Positions 41,583 to 52,419 of a DNA stretch of 64,000 nt are shown here, piece by piece; position 1 is the stretch's first letter; each line of letters starts with the position of its first letter. Location of the stretch: NCBI RefSeq assembly GCF_000786215.1, contig NZ_JROG01000001.1:248001-312000 (forward strand), in the 5' to 3' direction. The position numbers were made by a program, and so were the translations under genes. The stretch comes from Sphingomonas sp. 35-24ZXX (GTDB lineage Bacteria; Pseudomonadota; Alphaproteobacteria; Sphingomonadales; Sphingomonadaceae). The notes under the pieces were generated by a model. It made no database searches and had not been told where the DNA came from. It saw only the letters and a program-made list of their open reading frames with translations.

Positions 41583-41810
41583 ATGGACGCAGAAGCTGCA
41601 AAACTGGTCGGTGCTGGCCTGGCTGCAATCGGTGCCGGCATGGCCGCCATCGGCGTGGGTAACGTGTTCGGTTCGTTCCTGGAAAGCGCACTGCGCAACC
41701 CGGCAGCTGCCGATGGCCAGCAGGGCCGCCTCTTCATCGGCTTCGCCGCTGCCGAACTTCTCGGTCTGCTGGCGTTCGTCGTGGCGATGATCCTGATCTT
41801 CGTTGCCTGA
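41583..41810 (+). CDS. atpE: ATP synthase subunit c
   Basis: Proteolipid that forms the rotating c-ring, 75 residues in two helices. The first contains the glycine-rich GAGLAAIGAGMAAIGVG, the loop has RNPAA and the proton-carrying Glu lies in the second helix (AAELLGLLAFVVAM). A strong ribosome site (AAGGAG) precedes the ATG. Confidence 0.97.
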   Translation: MDAEAAKLVGAGLAAIGAGMAAIGVGNVFGSFLESALRNPAAADGQQGRLFIGFAAAELLGLLAFVVAMILIFVA

Positions 41811-41887
41811 TGTTTCGCGAACGCGGGGTCGGCCAGCCGCCGATCCCGCTTCGCACCCCCAGATTCTGATCCACGGATAGCTTTGAT

Positions 41888-42382
41888 ATGCCCCAGATTG
41901 ACCAGATCATGTCCACCTACGGGTCCCAGTTCTTTTGGCTGGTGATCACGTTCGGGCTGATTTATTTTGTAATCGGGCGTTCGATGCTGCCGAAGATCCA
42001 GGGCACGGTCGATCAGCGCAAGGCGAAAGTCGCCGGTGATCTGGCCGCTGCCCGCGCTGCGCATGCCCGGGCCGACGAGATCGAGGAAGAATATCGCCTC
42101 GCCCACGCCAAGGCCCGTGATGCGGCTCTCGCCGTGACTGCGGAAGCCAAGGCCAAGGGCGCGCGTGAAGCCGAAGTCAAGGTGCGCGAAGCCGATGTCG
42201 GCATCGCCTCGCACCTGGCCGATGCCGAAGCGGCGATCGCGGCGCAGCAGGCAGCGGCGCTGACCGAAATCGAAGCCGTCGCGGTGGAAGCCGCGCAGGA
42301 CATCATTGCCCGGCTCACCCCGGCAAAGATCACCAAGCCGCAGGTCAACCGTGCGGTCAAGGGAGCGCTGACCGATGCTTGA
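41888..42382 (+). CDS. atpF2: ATP synthase subunit b'
   Basis: Peripheral-stalk subunit, 164 residues. A single membrane anchor (QFFWLVITFGLIYFVIG) is followed by a long charged Ala/Glu/Lys coiled coil. Having both b' and b is typical of alphaproteobacteria. The end overlaps the start of the next gene by eight bases. Confidence 0.92.
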   Translation: MPQIDQIMSTYGSQFFWLVITFGLIYFVIGRSMLPKIQGTVDQRKAKVAGDLAAARAAHARADEIEEEYRLAHAKARDAALAVTAEAKAKGAREAEVKVREADVGIASHLADAEAAIAAQQAAALTEIEAVAVEAAQDIIARLTPAKITKPQVNRAVKGALTDA

Positions 42383-42926
42383 TCTCGTCATTCTCGCATC
42401 CGAAGCGGGCGAACATGCCGATCCGTCGGTGGGTGGCGTCCATCTGCTGAACGCGACCTTCTTCGTGTCCGCGGCGATGCTGATCCTGATCGGCATCATC
42501 CTCTACAAGAAGGTGCCTGCGCTGGTCGGAGCCTCGCTCGATCGCAAGATCGCCAGCATCAAGGCCGAACTCGACGAGGCCCAGGCGCTGCGTGCCGATG
42601 CGGAGCGTCTGCGCGGCGAATATGAGGCCAAGCTGGCCGCAGCCACGCAGGAAGCCGCCGACATGAACGCGCGCGCCGAGGCCGAAGCCGAAGCGGTGCT
42701 CGCCAAGGCCCGTACCGACGCAGAGAGCCTGATCGCCCGCCGCCAGAAGATGGCGACCGACAAGATCGCGGCCGCCGAGCGCGCTGCCATCGCCGAAATC
42801 CGCAGCAAGGTCGCCCGCGCTGCTACCGGCGCGGCTGCTGCGCTGATCGCCGAAAACCACACCGCAGACGCCGACAAGGCGCTGGTCGACCACACCGTCG
42901 CCGAACTCGGCACGCGGCTGAACTGA
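42375..42926 (+). CDS. atpF: ATP synthase subunit b
   Basis: Second peripheral-stalk subunit, 183 residues. Short periplasmic N-terminus, membrane anchor (LNATFFVSAAMLILIGIILYKKVPALVG), then a stalk coiled coil rich in Ala, Glu and Arg. It closes the F0 cluster; no F1 genes follow, consistent with split ATP synthase operons in this group. Confidence 0.92.
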   Translation: MLDLVILASEAGEHADPSVGGVHLLNATFFVSAAMLILIGIILYKKVPALVGASLDRKIASIKAELDEAQALRADAERLRGEYEAKLAAATQEAADMNARAEAEAEAVLAKARTDAESLIARRQKMATDKIAAAERAAIAEIRSKVARAATGAAAALIAENHTADADKALVDHTVAELGTRLN

Positions 42927-43014
42927 CCTCCGGTCGATCGCCGCGCGACCGAAACGGCGCGCGGCTTTCCACCATCGCCTGTACAGCGTGACCATTCCGG
43001 GGCATGAAACCCCG

Positions 43015-43899
43015 ATGAAGATGGTGCTCACTATTTTGGTAGCTGGCGGCGCGGTCGCGGCCTCGCTCGCCCCGCCCGATGCGCCGCTGCTGGCTGCGAT
43101 GTCTGCCGGGAGCCCGGCCGTATCCGCCGCGGCCGACGATCTGCACTTTCACATCGCCGCCTGCTATCCGCACGACCCGGAGGCCTTTACGCAGGGGCTG
43201 ATCTATCGCCGCGGCGAGTTCTACGAGAGCACTGGCCTCGTCGGGCAGTCTTCGATCCGTCGTGTCCGCATCGCCGACGGAAAGGTGATGCAGTCTGCGA
43301 AGGTCGAGCCGCCCCATTTCGGCGAGGGCATGACCGACTGGAAATCGGATGTCATCAGCATCACGTGGCGATCGGGCACTGCCTTTCGCTGGGACCGCAA
43401 GTCGCTGATGCTGCGCAAGGTGCAACGCTACGAGGGCGAGGGCTGGGGGCTCACCCAGGATGGCCGCACCCTGATTCTCAGCGATGGCACGGACCGGTTG
43501 CGCTTCATCGATCCCGAAAGTTTTGCAGTTCTGCGGACCCTCCCGGTCACCGTCAACGGCAGGCCATTGGCTGCACTCAACGAGCTCGAATGGGTCGAAG
43601 GGGCGATTTACGCGAATGTCTGGCAGGCCAGCCAGATCGTCCGGATCGACCCGCAATCCGGCAAGGTGACCGGAATCCTCGACCTCAGCGACCTTGCCGC
43701 GGTCGCCTCGCGCGACAACCCCGATGCGGTGTTGAACGGCATTGCGTATGACGCGGCGGGCAAGCGCCTGTTCGTGACCGGCAAGACCTGGCCGCTGGTC
43801 TTCGAGCTGCGGCCCGGCAAGCCGTCCGCCAGGACCACGGGATGCGCGCAGTTGCCCGATGCAAAGGTCGTGGGGCGGGTTCTGCCGACAGCACCCTGA
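43015..43899 (+). CDS. Glutaminyl-peptide cyclotransferase, secreted
   Basis: Converts N-terminal Gln to pyroglutamate, expected in the periplasm. The 294-residue product has a signal peptide (MKMVLTILVAGGAVAASLAP) and the five-bladed family pattern, starting with CYPHDPEAFTQGLIY, then GQSSIRRVRIADGKV, EGWGLTQDGRTLILSDGTDRL, LNELEWVEGAIYANVWQ and NGIAYDAAGKRLFVTGKTWP. A GTG at 42988 would add nine residues and is less likely. Confidence 0.9.
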   Translation: MKMVLTILVAGGAVAASLAPPDAPLLAAMSAGSPAVSAAADDLHFHIAACYPHDPEAFTQGLIYRRGEFYESTGLVGQSSIRRVRIADGKVMQSAKVEPPHFGEGMTDWKSDVISITWRSGTAFRWDRKSLMLRKVQRYEGEGWGLTQDGRTLILSDGTDRLRFIDPESFAVLRTLPVTVNGRPLAALNELEWVEGAIYANVWQASQIVRIDPQSGKVTGILDLSDLAAVASRDNPDAVLNGIAYDAAGKRLFVTGKTWPLVFELRPGKPSARTTGCAQLPDAKVVGRVLPTAP

Positions 43900-43969
43900 G
43901 CCGGGCAGCGGCGCATTGCGCACCTTTTGAATTGACGCTGCGCCAACACGCGCCATATCGCCATGGACT

Positions 43970-45913
43970 ATGGCAGGCCGTCCCGCACACCCCAATGACA
44001 GCAATCCGCGCGCGCCCGACCGCTTCCTCGAAGAGGCGGCGACCTACAGCGTGCGCGGCGCCGATACGCCGGACCTCGACACCGGCATCGCCGCGATCCG
44101 CAACACGCTGAAATCGCTGCCGGCGCGTCCCGGCGTTTACCGGATGATCGATGCGCGCGGCGATGTGCTCTATGTCGGCAAGGCGCGCGCGCTCAAGAAC
44201 CGGGTGACCAACTACACCCAGGTCGACAAGCTGCCGCGCCGCCTGCAGCGGATGGTGTCGCTGACCCGGTCGATGATGATCGTCACGACCAACAGCGAGG
44301 CCGAGGCGCTGCTGCTCGAGGCGCAGCTGATCAAGCGCTATCGCCCGGCGTACAATGTGCTGCTGCGCGACGACAAGAGCTTCCCCTATATCCTGCTGCG
44401 CGAGGATCACGACTTTCCGCGCATGTCGAAGTATCGCGGCGCGCAGAAGTACAAGGGCCAGTATTTTGGCCCCTTCGCCAGCGCCGGATCGGTGACCAGC
44501 ACGCTCAATTCGCTGCAGAAGCTGTTCCTGCTGCGCTCGTGCTCGGACAGCTTCTTCGCCAACCGCTCGCGGCCGTGCCTGCTGTACCAGATCAAGCGCT
44601 GCTCTGCCCCGTGCGTCGACCGGATCAGCAAGGCGGATTATGCCGCGCTGGTCGGCGATGCGCGCGCATTTCTTACCGGCAAGTCGACCGACGTGCAGGC
44701 GCGGCTGGGCGCAAAGATGGAGGCCGCAGCCGAGGCGCTCGATTTCGAGAGCGCAGCGGCCTATCGCGACCGATTGAAAGCGCTGACCTTCATCCAGGGC
44801 AGCCAGGCGGTGAATGCCAATGGCATCGCCGACGCGGATGTGTTCGCCATGGCGAGCCAGGGCGGCACCGTGTGCATCCAGGCGTTCTTCATCCGCGCCG
44901 GGCAGAACTGGGGTCATCGCAGCTTCTTCCCCGCGCATGTGCAGGAACTCGACGAGGCCGAGATCCTCACTAGCTTCCTGATGCAATTCTATCAGGACAT
45001 GCCGCCGCCGCGGCTGATCCTGACCGACCGCACGCCGTTCGAATGCGATCTCGTGGTCGAGGCGCTGTCGGCCAACATGACGCACAAGCTCGAGCTGCTC
45101 GTGCCGCAGCGCGGCGAGCGCAAAAGGTTGATTGAGCAGGCGCAGCGCAATGCGCTCGAGGAACTGCAGCGGCGGGTTGCCGAGAGCGCGAGCCAGGCCA
45201 CGTACCTTGCCGAGATGGCCGATCTGTTTGGGCTCGACGGCCCGCCTGACCGCATCGAGGTTTACGATAACAGCCACATCCAGGGCACCAATGCGCTCGG
45301 CGCGATGGTGGTCGCGGGGCCCGAGGGCTTCCGCAAGGCGGCGTATCGCAAGTTCAATATCAAGCGCGCCGAAACCGTGCCGGGCGATGATTATGCGATG
45401 ATGCGCGAGGTTTTCGAACGTCGCTTCGCCCGCGCACAGAGCGAGGACCCCGACCGCAGCGGCGGCGACTGGCCCGATCTGGTGCTCGTCGATGGCGGCA
45501 AGGGCCAGCTCAAGGCTGCGATGGAGGCATTGGCGGTGCTCGGCATCGACGATGTCGCGCTGGTGGGCGTCGCCAAGGGGCCGGACCGCAATGCCGGGCG
45601 CGAGACCTTCTTCCTGCCCGATGGCAAGGAGTTCACGCTGCCGACCAACAGCCCGGTGCTGTTTTATCTCCAGCGTCTGCGCGACGAGGCCCACCGCTTC
45701 GCCATCGGCGCGCACCGCACCAAGCGCAAGAAGGCGATGACCACCAGCCCGCTCGACGAGGTCCCCGGCATCGGCCCAGCGCGCAAGCGCGCGCTGCTGA
45801 TGCACTTCGGTACGGCCAAGGCGGTCCGCAGCGCCAGCCTGCAGGATCTGCAGATGGCCCCCGGCGTGTCGAAGGCGATGGCGCAGTTGGTCTATGACTT
45901 CTTTCGGGGCTAG
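43970..45913 (+). CDS. uvrC: Excinuclease ABC subunit C
   Basis: Nucleotide-excision-repair nuclease of 647 residues. GIY-YIG domain at the start (PGVYRMIDARGDVLYVGKARALKNRV), a Cys-rich CLLYQIKRCSAPC, a UVR motif (EALDFESAAAYRDRLKAL), the RNase H-like C-terminal domain (IEVYDNSHIQG with catalytic Asp, LVLVDGGKGQL) and final helix-hairpin-helix motifs (VPGIGPARKRALL). Length is normal. recO follows seven bases after its stop. Confidence 0.97.
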   Translation: MAGRPAHPNDSNPRAPDRFLEEAATYSVRGADTPDLDTGIAAIRNTLKSLPARPGVYRMIDARGDVLYVGKARALKNRVTNYTQVDKLPRRLQRMVSLTRSMMIVTTNSEAEALLLEAQLIKRYRPAYNVLLRDDKSFPYILLREDHDFPRMSKYRGAQKYKGQYFGPFASAGSVTSTLNSLQKLFLLRSCSDSFFANRSRPCLLYQIKRCSAPCVDRISKADYAALVGDARAFLTGKSTDVQARLGAKMEAAAEALDFESAAAYRDRLKALTFIQGSQAVNANGIADADVFAMASQGGTVCIQAFFIRAGQNWGHRSFFPAHVQELDEAEILTSFLMQFYQDMPPPRLILTDRTPFECDLVVEALSANMTHKLELLVPQRGERKRLIEQAQRNALEELQRRVAESASQATYLAEMADLFGLDGPPDRIEVYDNSHIQGTNALGAMVVAGPEGFRKAAYRKFNIKRAETVPGDDYAMMREVFERRFARAQSEDPDRSGGDWPDLVLVDGGKGQLKAAMEALAVLGIDDVALVGVAKGPDRNAGRETFFLPDGKEFTLPTNSPVLFYLQRLRDEAHRFAIGAHRTKRKKAMTTSPLDEVPGIGPARKRALLMHFGTAKAVRSASLQDLQMAPGVSKAMAQLVYDFFRG

Positions 45914-45919
45914 CTGAGC

Positions 45920-46654
45920 TTGCCCGTAATCCGCACCCCCGCGATCGTCTGCACGGTGCGCAAGCATGGGGAGCGTGGGGCGGTGGCGCGGCTGTTTACG
46001 CCTGACCACGGCTTGCAGGCGGGCTATGTGCAGGGCGGGCGCTCTACGGCTTTGCGACCGGTGCTGATGCCCGCAAACCTAGTGACGGCAGAGCTGCGCA
46101 GCCGTTCGCCTGATCAGCTTGCCAGCCTGACGGTCGAACTTTCCACCAGCCGCGCGCCTTATTATGCCGAGCCTCTGGCGGCGGCGGCGTTTGATTGGGT
46201 GACGTTGCTCACCGCGACGGTCGCCCCGGAGGACCAGCCTTTCCCGCGCCTCTACGCTGCGCTGGCGGCGCTGCTTGATCTGATCTGCGCGGCCCCGTCG
46301 GCGCGTTGGTGGGCAAGGGCGATGGTGCAATATGAGGCGCTGTTGCTGGCAGAGCTGGGCTTCGGGCTCGAACTGGAACGGTGCGCGGTGACCGGGGAGC
46401 GTGCGGACCTGGCCTATGTCAGCCCGCGCACCGGGCGCGCGGTGTCGCTGCACGCCGCAGGTGTCTATGCCGAGAAATTGCTGGTGCTCCCCGCGTTCAT
46501 GACCAGTGACGCCGAGCCTGGTTGGGAAGACTTGCTGCAGGGCTTTGCGCTCACCGGCCATTTCATCGAGCGCCAGTTCTTCGCCGAGCGCCGCGCCGAT
46601 CCGCTGGCGGCGCGGGTGATGATGATCGACCGGTTGAGGCGGATCGCTGGCTGA
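45920..46654 (+). CDS. recO: DNA repair protein RecO
   Basis: Recombination mediator that helps load RecA at gaps, 244 residues. The OB-fold N-terminus reads TPAIVCTVRKHGERGAVARLFT, then GYVQGGRS; the helical domain ends RRADPLAARVMMIDRLRR. The zinc-finger Cys seen in some RecO proteins are not present; only one Cys (RCAVTG) is near that position. Translation appears to begin at TTG six bases after the uvrC stop, with no better start nearby. Confidence 0.9.
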   Translation: MPVIRTPAIVCTVRKHGERGAVARLFTPDHGLQAGYVQGGRSTALRPVLMPANLVTAELRSRSPDQLASLTVELSTSRAPYYAEPLAAAAFDWVTLLTATVAPEDQPFPRLYAALAALLDLICAAPSARWWARAMVQYEALLLAELGFGLELERCAVTGERADLAYVSPRTGRAVSLHAAGVYAEKLLVLPAFMTSDAEPGWEDLLQGFALTGHFIERQFFAERRADPLAARVMMIDRLRRIAG

Positions 46655-46735
46655 TCGCGCGGCTCCCGCAAAACAATGTTGCTTGATTGCGCTGTCGGAC
46701 GCTATGCGCGCGGCGATCACTGACAGGAAAACCTC

Positions 46736-47797
<1,062 letters not shown>

Positions 47798-47800
47798 TCT

Positions 47801-48100
47801 TTAATGCCCCCCACAATCGGGGCAGGTTAGATTATAAAACGAATGCTTGCTCCGGAAGCCAAGCTTTCCCTCGTCCAAAATTTTGCCCATCATGTTGAGC
47901 GCGATGACATTGTTGCAGTTCGCAAACCTAAACGTCAGCATAATTACGAAAAACAACAAAAACCAAATCAAGGCTAACAGCAGAAATTCTCGAAAGTGAT
48001 TTTGTCCAAAATCCGTGAGCATTACGATCAGGTTGCATAGCAGCATTCCAGCGAAGGCAAAGCTGGCAGACCCTCTCCCGATGAATCGATAGATTTTCAT
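47801..48100 (-). CDS. AT-rich orphan gene for a small membrane protein (99 aa)
   Basis: Not recognised. The ATG at 48100 begins MKIYRFIGRGSASFAFAGML; there are two membrane segments (ASFAFAGMLLCNLIVML and FLLLALIWFLLFFVIMLTF) and a soluble tail ending LTCPDCGGH, a half zinc-ribbon-like CPxC motif. The gene is visibly richer in A and T than its neighbours leuB and purD, which suggests recent acquisition. No integrase or repeats are nearby. It is convergent with leuB (3-bp gap). Confidence 0.6.
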   Translation of the reverse strand: MKIYRFIGRGSASFAFAGMLLCNLIVMLTDFGQNHFREFLLLALIWFLLFFVIMLTFRFANCNNVIALNMMGKILDEGKLGFRSKHSFYNLTCPDCGGH

Positions 48101-48208
48101 GGTCCAGCCCGCGTTTATTCGATGCTTCCGTTGCTGACACGGGCGCGGCATGAATGCAAGTTTGACAGCCTGAAGAGACTAATCACGCTGTATGGCCGTT
48201 GCTGAGAT

Positions 48209-49477
48209 TCACCCCCGCTCGCGCGCCACCTCGCGCCAGCCGATGTCGCGGCGGCAAAAGCCGGTGGGGAAGCTGATCGCATCGACCGCGGCATAGGCGG
48301 TGGTCTGCGCCTCGGTCACGTTGCTGCCGGTGCCGGTGACGTTGAGCACGCGGCCGCCGTTAGCGACCAATACGCCGTCCTTGAGCGCGGTTCCGGCGTG
48401 GAAGACCTTCGCGTCGCCGACATCGCCTAGCGTGATCGCGCCGCCCTTGTCAGGCGTGCCGGGATAGCCCTTCGCGGCCATCACCACGGTCAGCGCATAG
48501 TCGGCCGAGAAGCGGGGAGGGGGGCAGCTGGCCAGCTCGCCCTTGGCGGTTGCGAGCAGCAATTCGGCCAAGTCGCTCCGCAGCCGGGACATCAGCACCT
48601 GGCATTCGGGGTCGCCAAAGCGGCAGTTGTATTCGATCAGCCTGGGCCCTTCGCTGGTGAGCATTAGCCCGGCGAACAGCACGCCCGAATAGGGCATCCC
48701 CTCGGCAGCCAGCGTCGCGACGGTCGGCGCGATGATGCGCTCCATGACCTGCGCTTCGAGCTCCGGCGTCAGGACGGGAGCCGGGCTGTACGCGCCCATG
48801 CCGCCGGTGTTCGGCCCGGTATCGCCTTCGCCGACGCGCTTGTGGTCCTGTGCCGATCCGAAGGCGACGATCGCGCTGCCATCGGTGATCGCGAAGAAGC
48901 TCGCCTCCTCGCCGGTCATGAACTCCTCGATCACCACCTCGGCCCCGGCATCGCCAAAGGCGCCGGCGAACATATGGCCGATCGCGTCCTCGGCCTCTTC
49001 GGCGGTCTCGGCGATGATCACGCCCTTGCCCGCCGCCAGTCCATCGGCCTTGATCACCACCGGCAGGTCGAAATCGGCGAGCGCCGCGCGCGCTTCGGCT
49101 GCATGGCTGGCGCGGACATAGCGTGCGGTCGGGATGTTCGCGCGGTCGCACAGGGCCTTGGTAAACCCCTTCGAGCCTTCGAGCTGCGCGGCTTTCGCCG
49201 AGGGTCCGAACACCGGCACACCGGCAGCGCGCAGGCTGTCGGCCAGGCCATCGACCAAGGGCGCTTCGGGTCCGATCACGACGAGCCCGATGGCATGTTT
49301 GGCGCAGAATGCCGCAACCGCTGCATGATCGGTCACGATGAGGTCGACACAGGTGGCGTGCTCTGCAATGCCGGGATTGCCCGGCACGGCGACGATGCTT
49401 TCCACCTGCGGGGATTGCGCCAGTTTCCAGCACAGGGCATGTTCGCGTCCGCCGCTCCCCACCAACAGGATATTCAT
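48209..49477 (-). CDS. purD: Phosphoribosylamine-glycine ligase
   Basis: Purine-pathway ATP-grasp enzyme of 422 residues. [16 protein letters not shown] at the start, [63 protein letters not shown] and [15 protein letters not shown] are the standard blocks. The start codon at 49477-49475 overlaps the start codon of xseA (49476-49478) on the other strand, and an AAGGGG ribosome site lies upstream inside xseA. See the findings. Confidence 0.97.
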   Translation of the reverse strand: MNILLVGSGGREHALCWKLAQSPQVESIVAVPGNPGIAEHATCVDLIVTDHAAVAAFCAKHAIGLVVIGPEAPLVDGLADSLRAAGVPVFGPSAKAAQLEGSKGFTKALCDRANIPTARYVRASHAAEARAALADFDLPVVIKADGLAAGKGVIIAETAEEAEDAIGHMFAGAFGDAGAEVVIEEFMTGEEASFFAITDGSAIVAFGSAQDHKRVGEGDTGPNTGGMGAYSPAPVLTPELEAQVMERIIAPTVATLAAEGMPYSGVLFAGLMLTSEGPRLIEYNCRFGDPECQVLMSRLRSDLAELLLATAKGELASCPPPRFSADYALTVVMAAKGYPGTPDKGGAITLGDVGDAKVFHAGTALKDGVLVANGGRVLNVTGTGSNVTEAQTTAYAAVDAISFPTGFCRRDIGWREVARERG

Positions 49478-50933
49478 GCCCGACCCCTTTTCAGATGATG
49501 CCCAATCGCGTTCGGGCGGGCTGTTAGCCCAGATGGCGGCGGGCGACAACGCCCCGCCGCTGTCGGTTTCGGAAATCTCGAATGCATTGAAGCGCATGGT
49601 CGAGGACCGGTTTGGCCATGTGCGGATTCGCGGCGAGATTTCGGGCTTCAAGCGTGCCGCCTCGGGCCATTGCTATCTGGCGCTGAAGGACGACAAGGCG
49701 GTCATCGACGGGATCATCTGGAAGGGCACCGCCGGGCGGCTGAACTTCGCGCCCGAGGACGGGCTGGATGTCATCGCCACCGGCAAGCTGACGACCTTCC
49801 CGGGGCGCTCCAAATATCAGATCACGATAGAATCGCTCGAACTCGCCGGTGAAGGCGCGCTGATGCAGCTATTCGAGAAGCTCAAGGCGCGGCTGGCGGG
49901 CGAGGGACTGTTCGATTCCGACCGCAAGCGGCCGCTGCCCTATCTGCCGCGCACCATCGGCGTGGTGACGTCGCCCACAGGCTCCGTGATCCGCGATATC
50001 CTCCACCGGCTGGCGGACCGTTTTCCCAGCCATGTGCTGGTCTGGCCGGTACTGGTGCAGGGCGACGGGGCGGCAGGCCAGGTCGCCGCTGCCGTGCGCG
50101 GCTTCGGCGCTATGCCGATCGGAGAGCGGCCCGACCTGCTGATCGTCGCGCGCGGTGGCGGTTCGATCGAGGATCTGTGGGCGTTCAACGAGGAGCCCGT
50201 GGTCCGCGCGATTGCCGAAAGCGTCATCCCGGTGATTTCCGCCGTGGGGCACGAGACCGACACCACGCTGGCCGATTTTGCCGCCGATCGCCGCGCGCCG
50301 ACGCCGACGGCTGCCGCCGAAATGGCGGTGCCGGTGCGCGCCGATCTGCTTGGAGGTCTTGGCGAACTGGGCTTGCGCGCAACGCGGGCAATCAACCGCA
50401 CCCAGGGCCTGGCGCGCGAGCGGCTCGAGGTGCGCGCGCAGAGGCTGCCCAGGCTGCAGGATCTGCTCAGCCCGCAACAACAGCGCGCCGATGATCTGGG
50501 CGAACGACTGCGCGCCGCTCTGGGGCTGCGGCTCGCCGATGCGCGCGGTACCCTGGCGCGGGCATCAGGCGCGCTGCGGCCTGCGGTGCTTGATGCGCGC
50601 GCGGGACTGGCGCGCGAGCGGCTGGCGCGACTGACACTCGATCCGGCGGTGCTCGAACGGATCACGCGGCGGGCGGCCGAGCGGCTGGCCGGGCTGGAGC
50701 GGGTGCTGGCGCAGCTCGACCCCGATGCTCCGTTGCAGCGCGGCTATGCACGGGTCAGTGCTGCCGATGGACGGACATTGATCGACAAGCCCGCTGCGGC
50801 GGCAGAACCCTCGCTGAAGCTGCATTTCCGCGATGGCGTGCTTGATGTCGTCCCGGTCGAGGGCCCGGTGGCTCCGCCCACTCCGCGCGCGAAACCCAAG
50901 CCGTCGGAAGCGCGCCAGCCCAGCTTTTTGTAG
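49476..50933 (+). CDS. xseA: Exodeoxyribonuclease VII large subunit
   Basis: Nuclease subunit for single-stranded DNA, 485 residues. OB-fold part [26 protein letters not shown], then the catalytic domain [39 protein letters not shown] and [28 protein letters not shown]. The C-terminal half is an Arg/Leu-rich coil typical of XseA. A short AGGA site lies five bases before the ATG. The small subunit xseB is not next to it. Confidence 0.96.
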   Translation: MPDPFSDDAQSRSGGLLAQMAAGDNAPPLSVSEISNALKRMVEDRFGHVRIRGEISGFKRAASGHCYLALKDDKAVIDGIIWKGTAGRLNFAPEDGLDVIATGKLTTFPGRSKYQITIESLELAGEGALMQLFEKLKARLAGEGLFDSDRKRPLPYLPRTIGVVTSPTGSVIRDILHRLADRFPSHVLVWPVLVQGDGAAGQVAAAVRGFGAMPIGERPDLLIVARGGGSIEDLWAFNEEPVVRAIAESVIPVISAVGHETDTTLADFAADRRAPTPTAAAEMAVPVRADLLGGLGELGLRATRAINRTQGLARERLEVRAQRLPRLQDLLSPQQQRADDLGERLRAALGLRLADARGTLARASGALRPAVLDARAGLARERLARLTLDPAVLERITRRAAERLAGLERVLAQLDPDAPLQRGYARVSAADGRTLIDKPAAAAEPSLKLHFRDGVLDVVPVEGPVAPPTPRAKPKPSEARQPSFL

Positions 50934-51011
50934 CGGCTTGCCGCCGCCGATTTGCACCGGGCGGCGGATTCGCTTATCTTTGTGCTGATCAATATGCAGG
51001 AGGGGGGACGA

Positions 51012-51266
51012 TTGCCCCATCTGCAACGCAACAATTCTCTCCCGATGGAGCCTGTCTACACGATGCTGATGTCCAACCGCGATCGCACTGCGCGCCTGCA
51101 TTACATGCCCAACGGCTTTCGTCTGCTGAGCCCCGGTGACCATGTGCTGTGCGCCGAAACCGGCCAGAAGATCGATCTGGAAGAGCTGCGCTACTGGAGC
51201 GTCGAGCGGCAGGAAGCCTATGCCACCTGCGAAATTTCGGTCCGCGCAGCACTGGGGCAGCGCTGA
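51012..51266 (+). CDS. DUF2093 family protein
   Basis: Small protein of 84 residues. The DUF2093 pattern is plain: ARLHYMPNGFRLLSPGDHVLCAETGQKIDLEELRYWSVERQEAYA. Start is placed at a TTG (51012) because GGAGGGGGG lies just upstream at ideal spacing; an ATG at 50994 precedes that ribosome site and is less likely. DUF2093 proteins are small, found widely in alphaproteobacteria and of unknown role. The gene is four bases upstream of the peptidase gene, so they form an operon. Confidence 0.8.
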   Translation: MPHLQRNNSLPMEPVYTMLMSNRDRTARLHYMPNGFRLLSPGDHVLCAETGQKIDLEELRYWSVERQEAYATCEISVRAALGQR

Positions 51267-51270
51267 GCCG

Positions 51271-52197
51271 ATGACGGCGGGGCGACTTCTTGCCGGTCTG
51301 GCAGCGGCTGCGATCACTGCGCCGTTGCTTGCGCAGGCCACGCCCGCCGCGGCGCCGGCGCAGACCGCCGCCAGCCAGGCTGATGCGCCCGATTTTCTCA
51401 AGCGCCCGTTTGGCGCGATGCGACCACTCGCGAGCGGCATCCGCCTCGATGGCGCGCCCAGCCAGGGCGCCTTGCTGCGCGGCACCGCGCCGCGCGGGGT
51501 GACCGGGCTCGATCTCGACGGGACCAGGGTTCCGGTTGCAGAGGATGGCGCGTTCCTGTTGGGCTTCAACCGCGATGCGCCTGCACTTGGCGTGTTGACC
51601 GTGACCTTTGCCGATGGCGAGGTGGTCAGCGAGCCCCTGGCGATCGAACCGCGATCATGGCGGGTCGAATATGTCGCGGTGGCGGCGCGCGGCGGCGTGC
51701 CCAGCGAGGCGTTCATGGCACGGCGCAAGCCCGAGCTCGACATGATCGCGGCGGCCAGATTGCGCGGATCAGATAGCCTCGGCTGGCGTCAGCCGTTCAT
51801 CTGGCCGGCGCAGGGCCGCATTTCGGGTATCTTCGGGTCGCAGCGCGTCTACGCGGGTGAGCCCGGGTCCTTCCATAGCGGTGTCGATGTCGCAGGCGCG
51901 GTGGGGGCTCCGGTCGTGGCCCCTGCCGATGGGGTGGTGATCCTGGCAGCCCCCACGCCATTCTCGCTCGAAGGCAATCTGCTGATGATCGACCATGGCA
52001 TGGGGCTCAACAGCGCGTTCCTGCATCTGTCGTCGATCGACGTGAAGGACGGCGAACGCGTGCGGCAGGGCCAGCAGATCGGGCGAATCGGCGCAACGGG
52101 CCGAGTGACCGGGCCGCATCTGCACTGGAGCATGAAGTGGAACGATGCCAGAATCGACCCGCAACTTTTGGTGGGTCCGATGGGGGCTCGACAGTAA
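51271..52197 (+). CDS. M23 family metallopeptidase (LytM domain), secreted
   Basis: Probable peptidoglycan peptidase or amidase activator in the periplasm, 308 residues. Signal peptide MTAGRLLAGLAAAAITAPLLA; a Pro/Ala-rich linker; a mixed domain; and a C-terminal LytM domain with zinc-site residues in SFHSGVDVAG (His and Asp) and GPHLHWSMKW (second His pair). Nearby GRIGATGRVTG is also conserved. Both His motifs are intact, so it may be active. Ends about 150 bp before the TonB receptor leader. Confidence 0.93.
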   Translation: MTAGRLLAGLAAAAITAPLLAQATPAAAPAQTAASQADAPDFLKRPFGAMRPLASGIRLDGAPSQGALLRGTAPRGVTGLDLDGTRVPVAEDGAFLLGFNRDAPALGVLTVTFADGEVVSEPLAIEPRSWRVEYVAVAARGGVPSEAFMARRKPELDMIAAARLRGSDSLGWRQPFIWPAQGRISGIFGSQRVYAGEPGSFHSGVDVAGAVGAPVVAPADGVVILAAPTPFSLEGNLLMIDHGMGLNSAFLHLSSIDVKDGERVRQGQQIGRIGATGRVTGPHLHWSMKWNDARIDPQLLVGPMGARQ

Positions 52198-52318
52198 CTT
52201 TATTTCTTGCTGGAATCTGAACCGCCGGTAAATGTGGCATTCATGTTACAGCTAGCCGTAAAACGGGGGTTTCATGGGCTCCCTGTCCTTTACATCCGAT
52301 AACTGCGAAGTTTAGCTG

Positions 52319-52346
52319 CACCCAGGTCTGGGGAGACCGACGGGTG
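52319..52346 (+). promoter_or_regulatory. Hairpin in the leader of the first TonB receptor
   Basis: CACCC pairs with GGGTG (52319-52323 with 52342-52346), and inside GGTCT pairs with AGACC around a GGGG loop. It lies 74 bases before the start codon. No riboswitch family is recognised; it could be a structured leader or a weak pause site. Confidence 0.4.
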
Positions 52347-52419
52347 TTATGTGTCCGAAGTTCGGCCCCTGATTGCCTTGAACCGCGCACCGCGCACAAA
52401 CCGTACAGGGGTTGCACAC

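Noticed and set aside
43685-46009. Long open frame of 774 codons on the minus strand
   Set aside because: It is the shadow of uvrC and its neighbours in high-GC DNA; composition is Arg/Ala/His-rich without motifs.
52198-52419. Possible cobalamin riboswitch before the TonB receptor
   Set aside because: The leader has a hairpin but no B12-box or other conserved riboswitch element.
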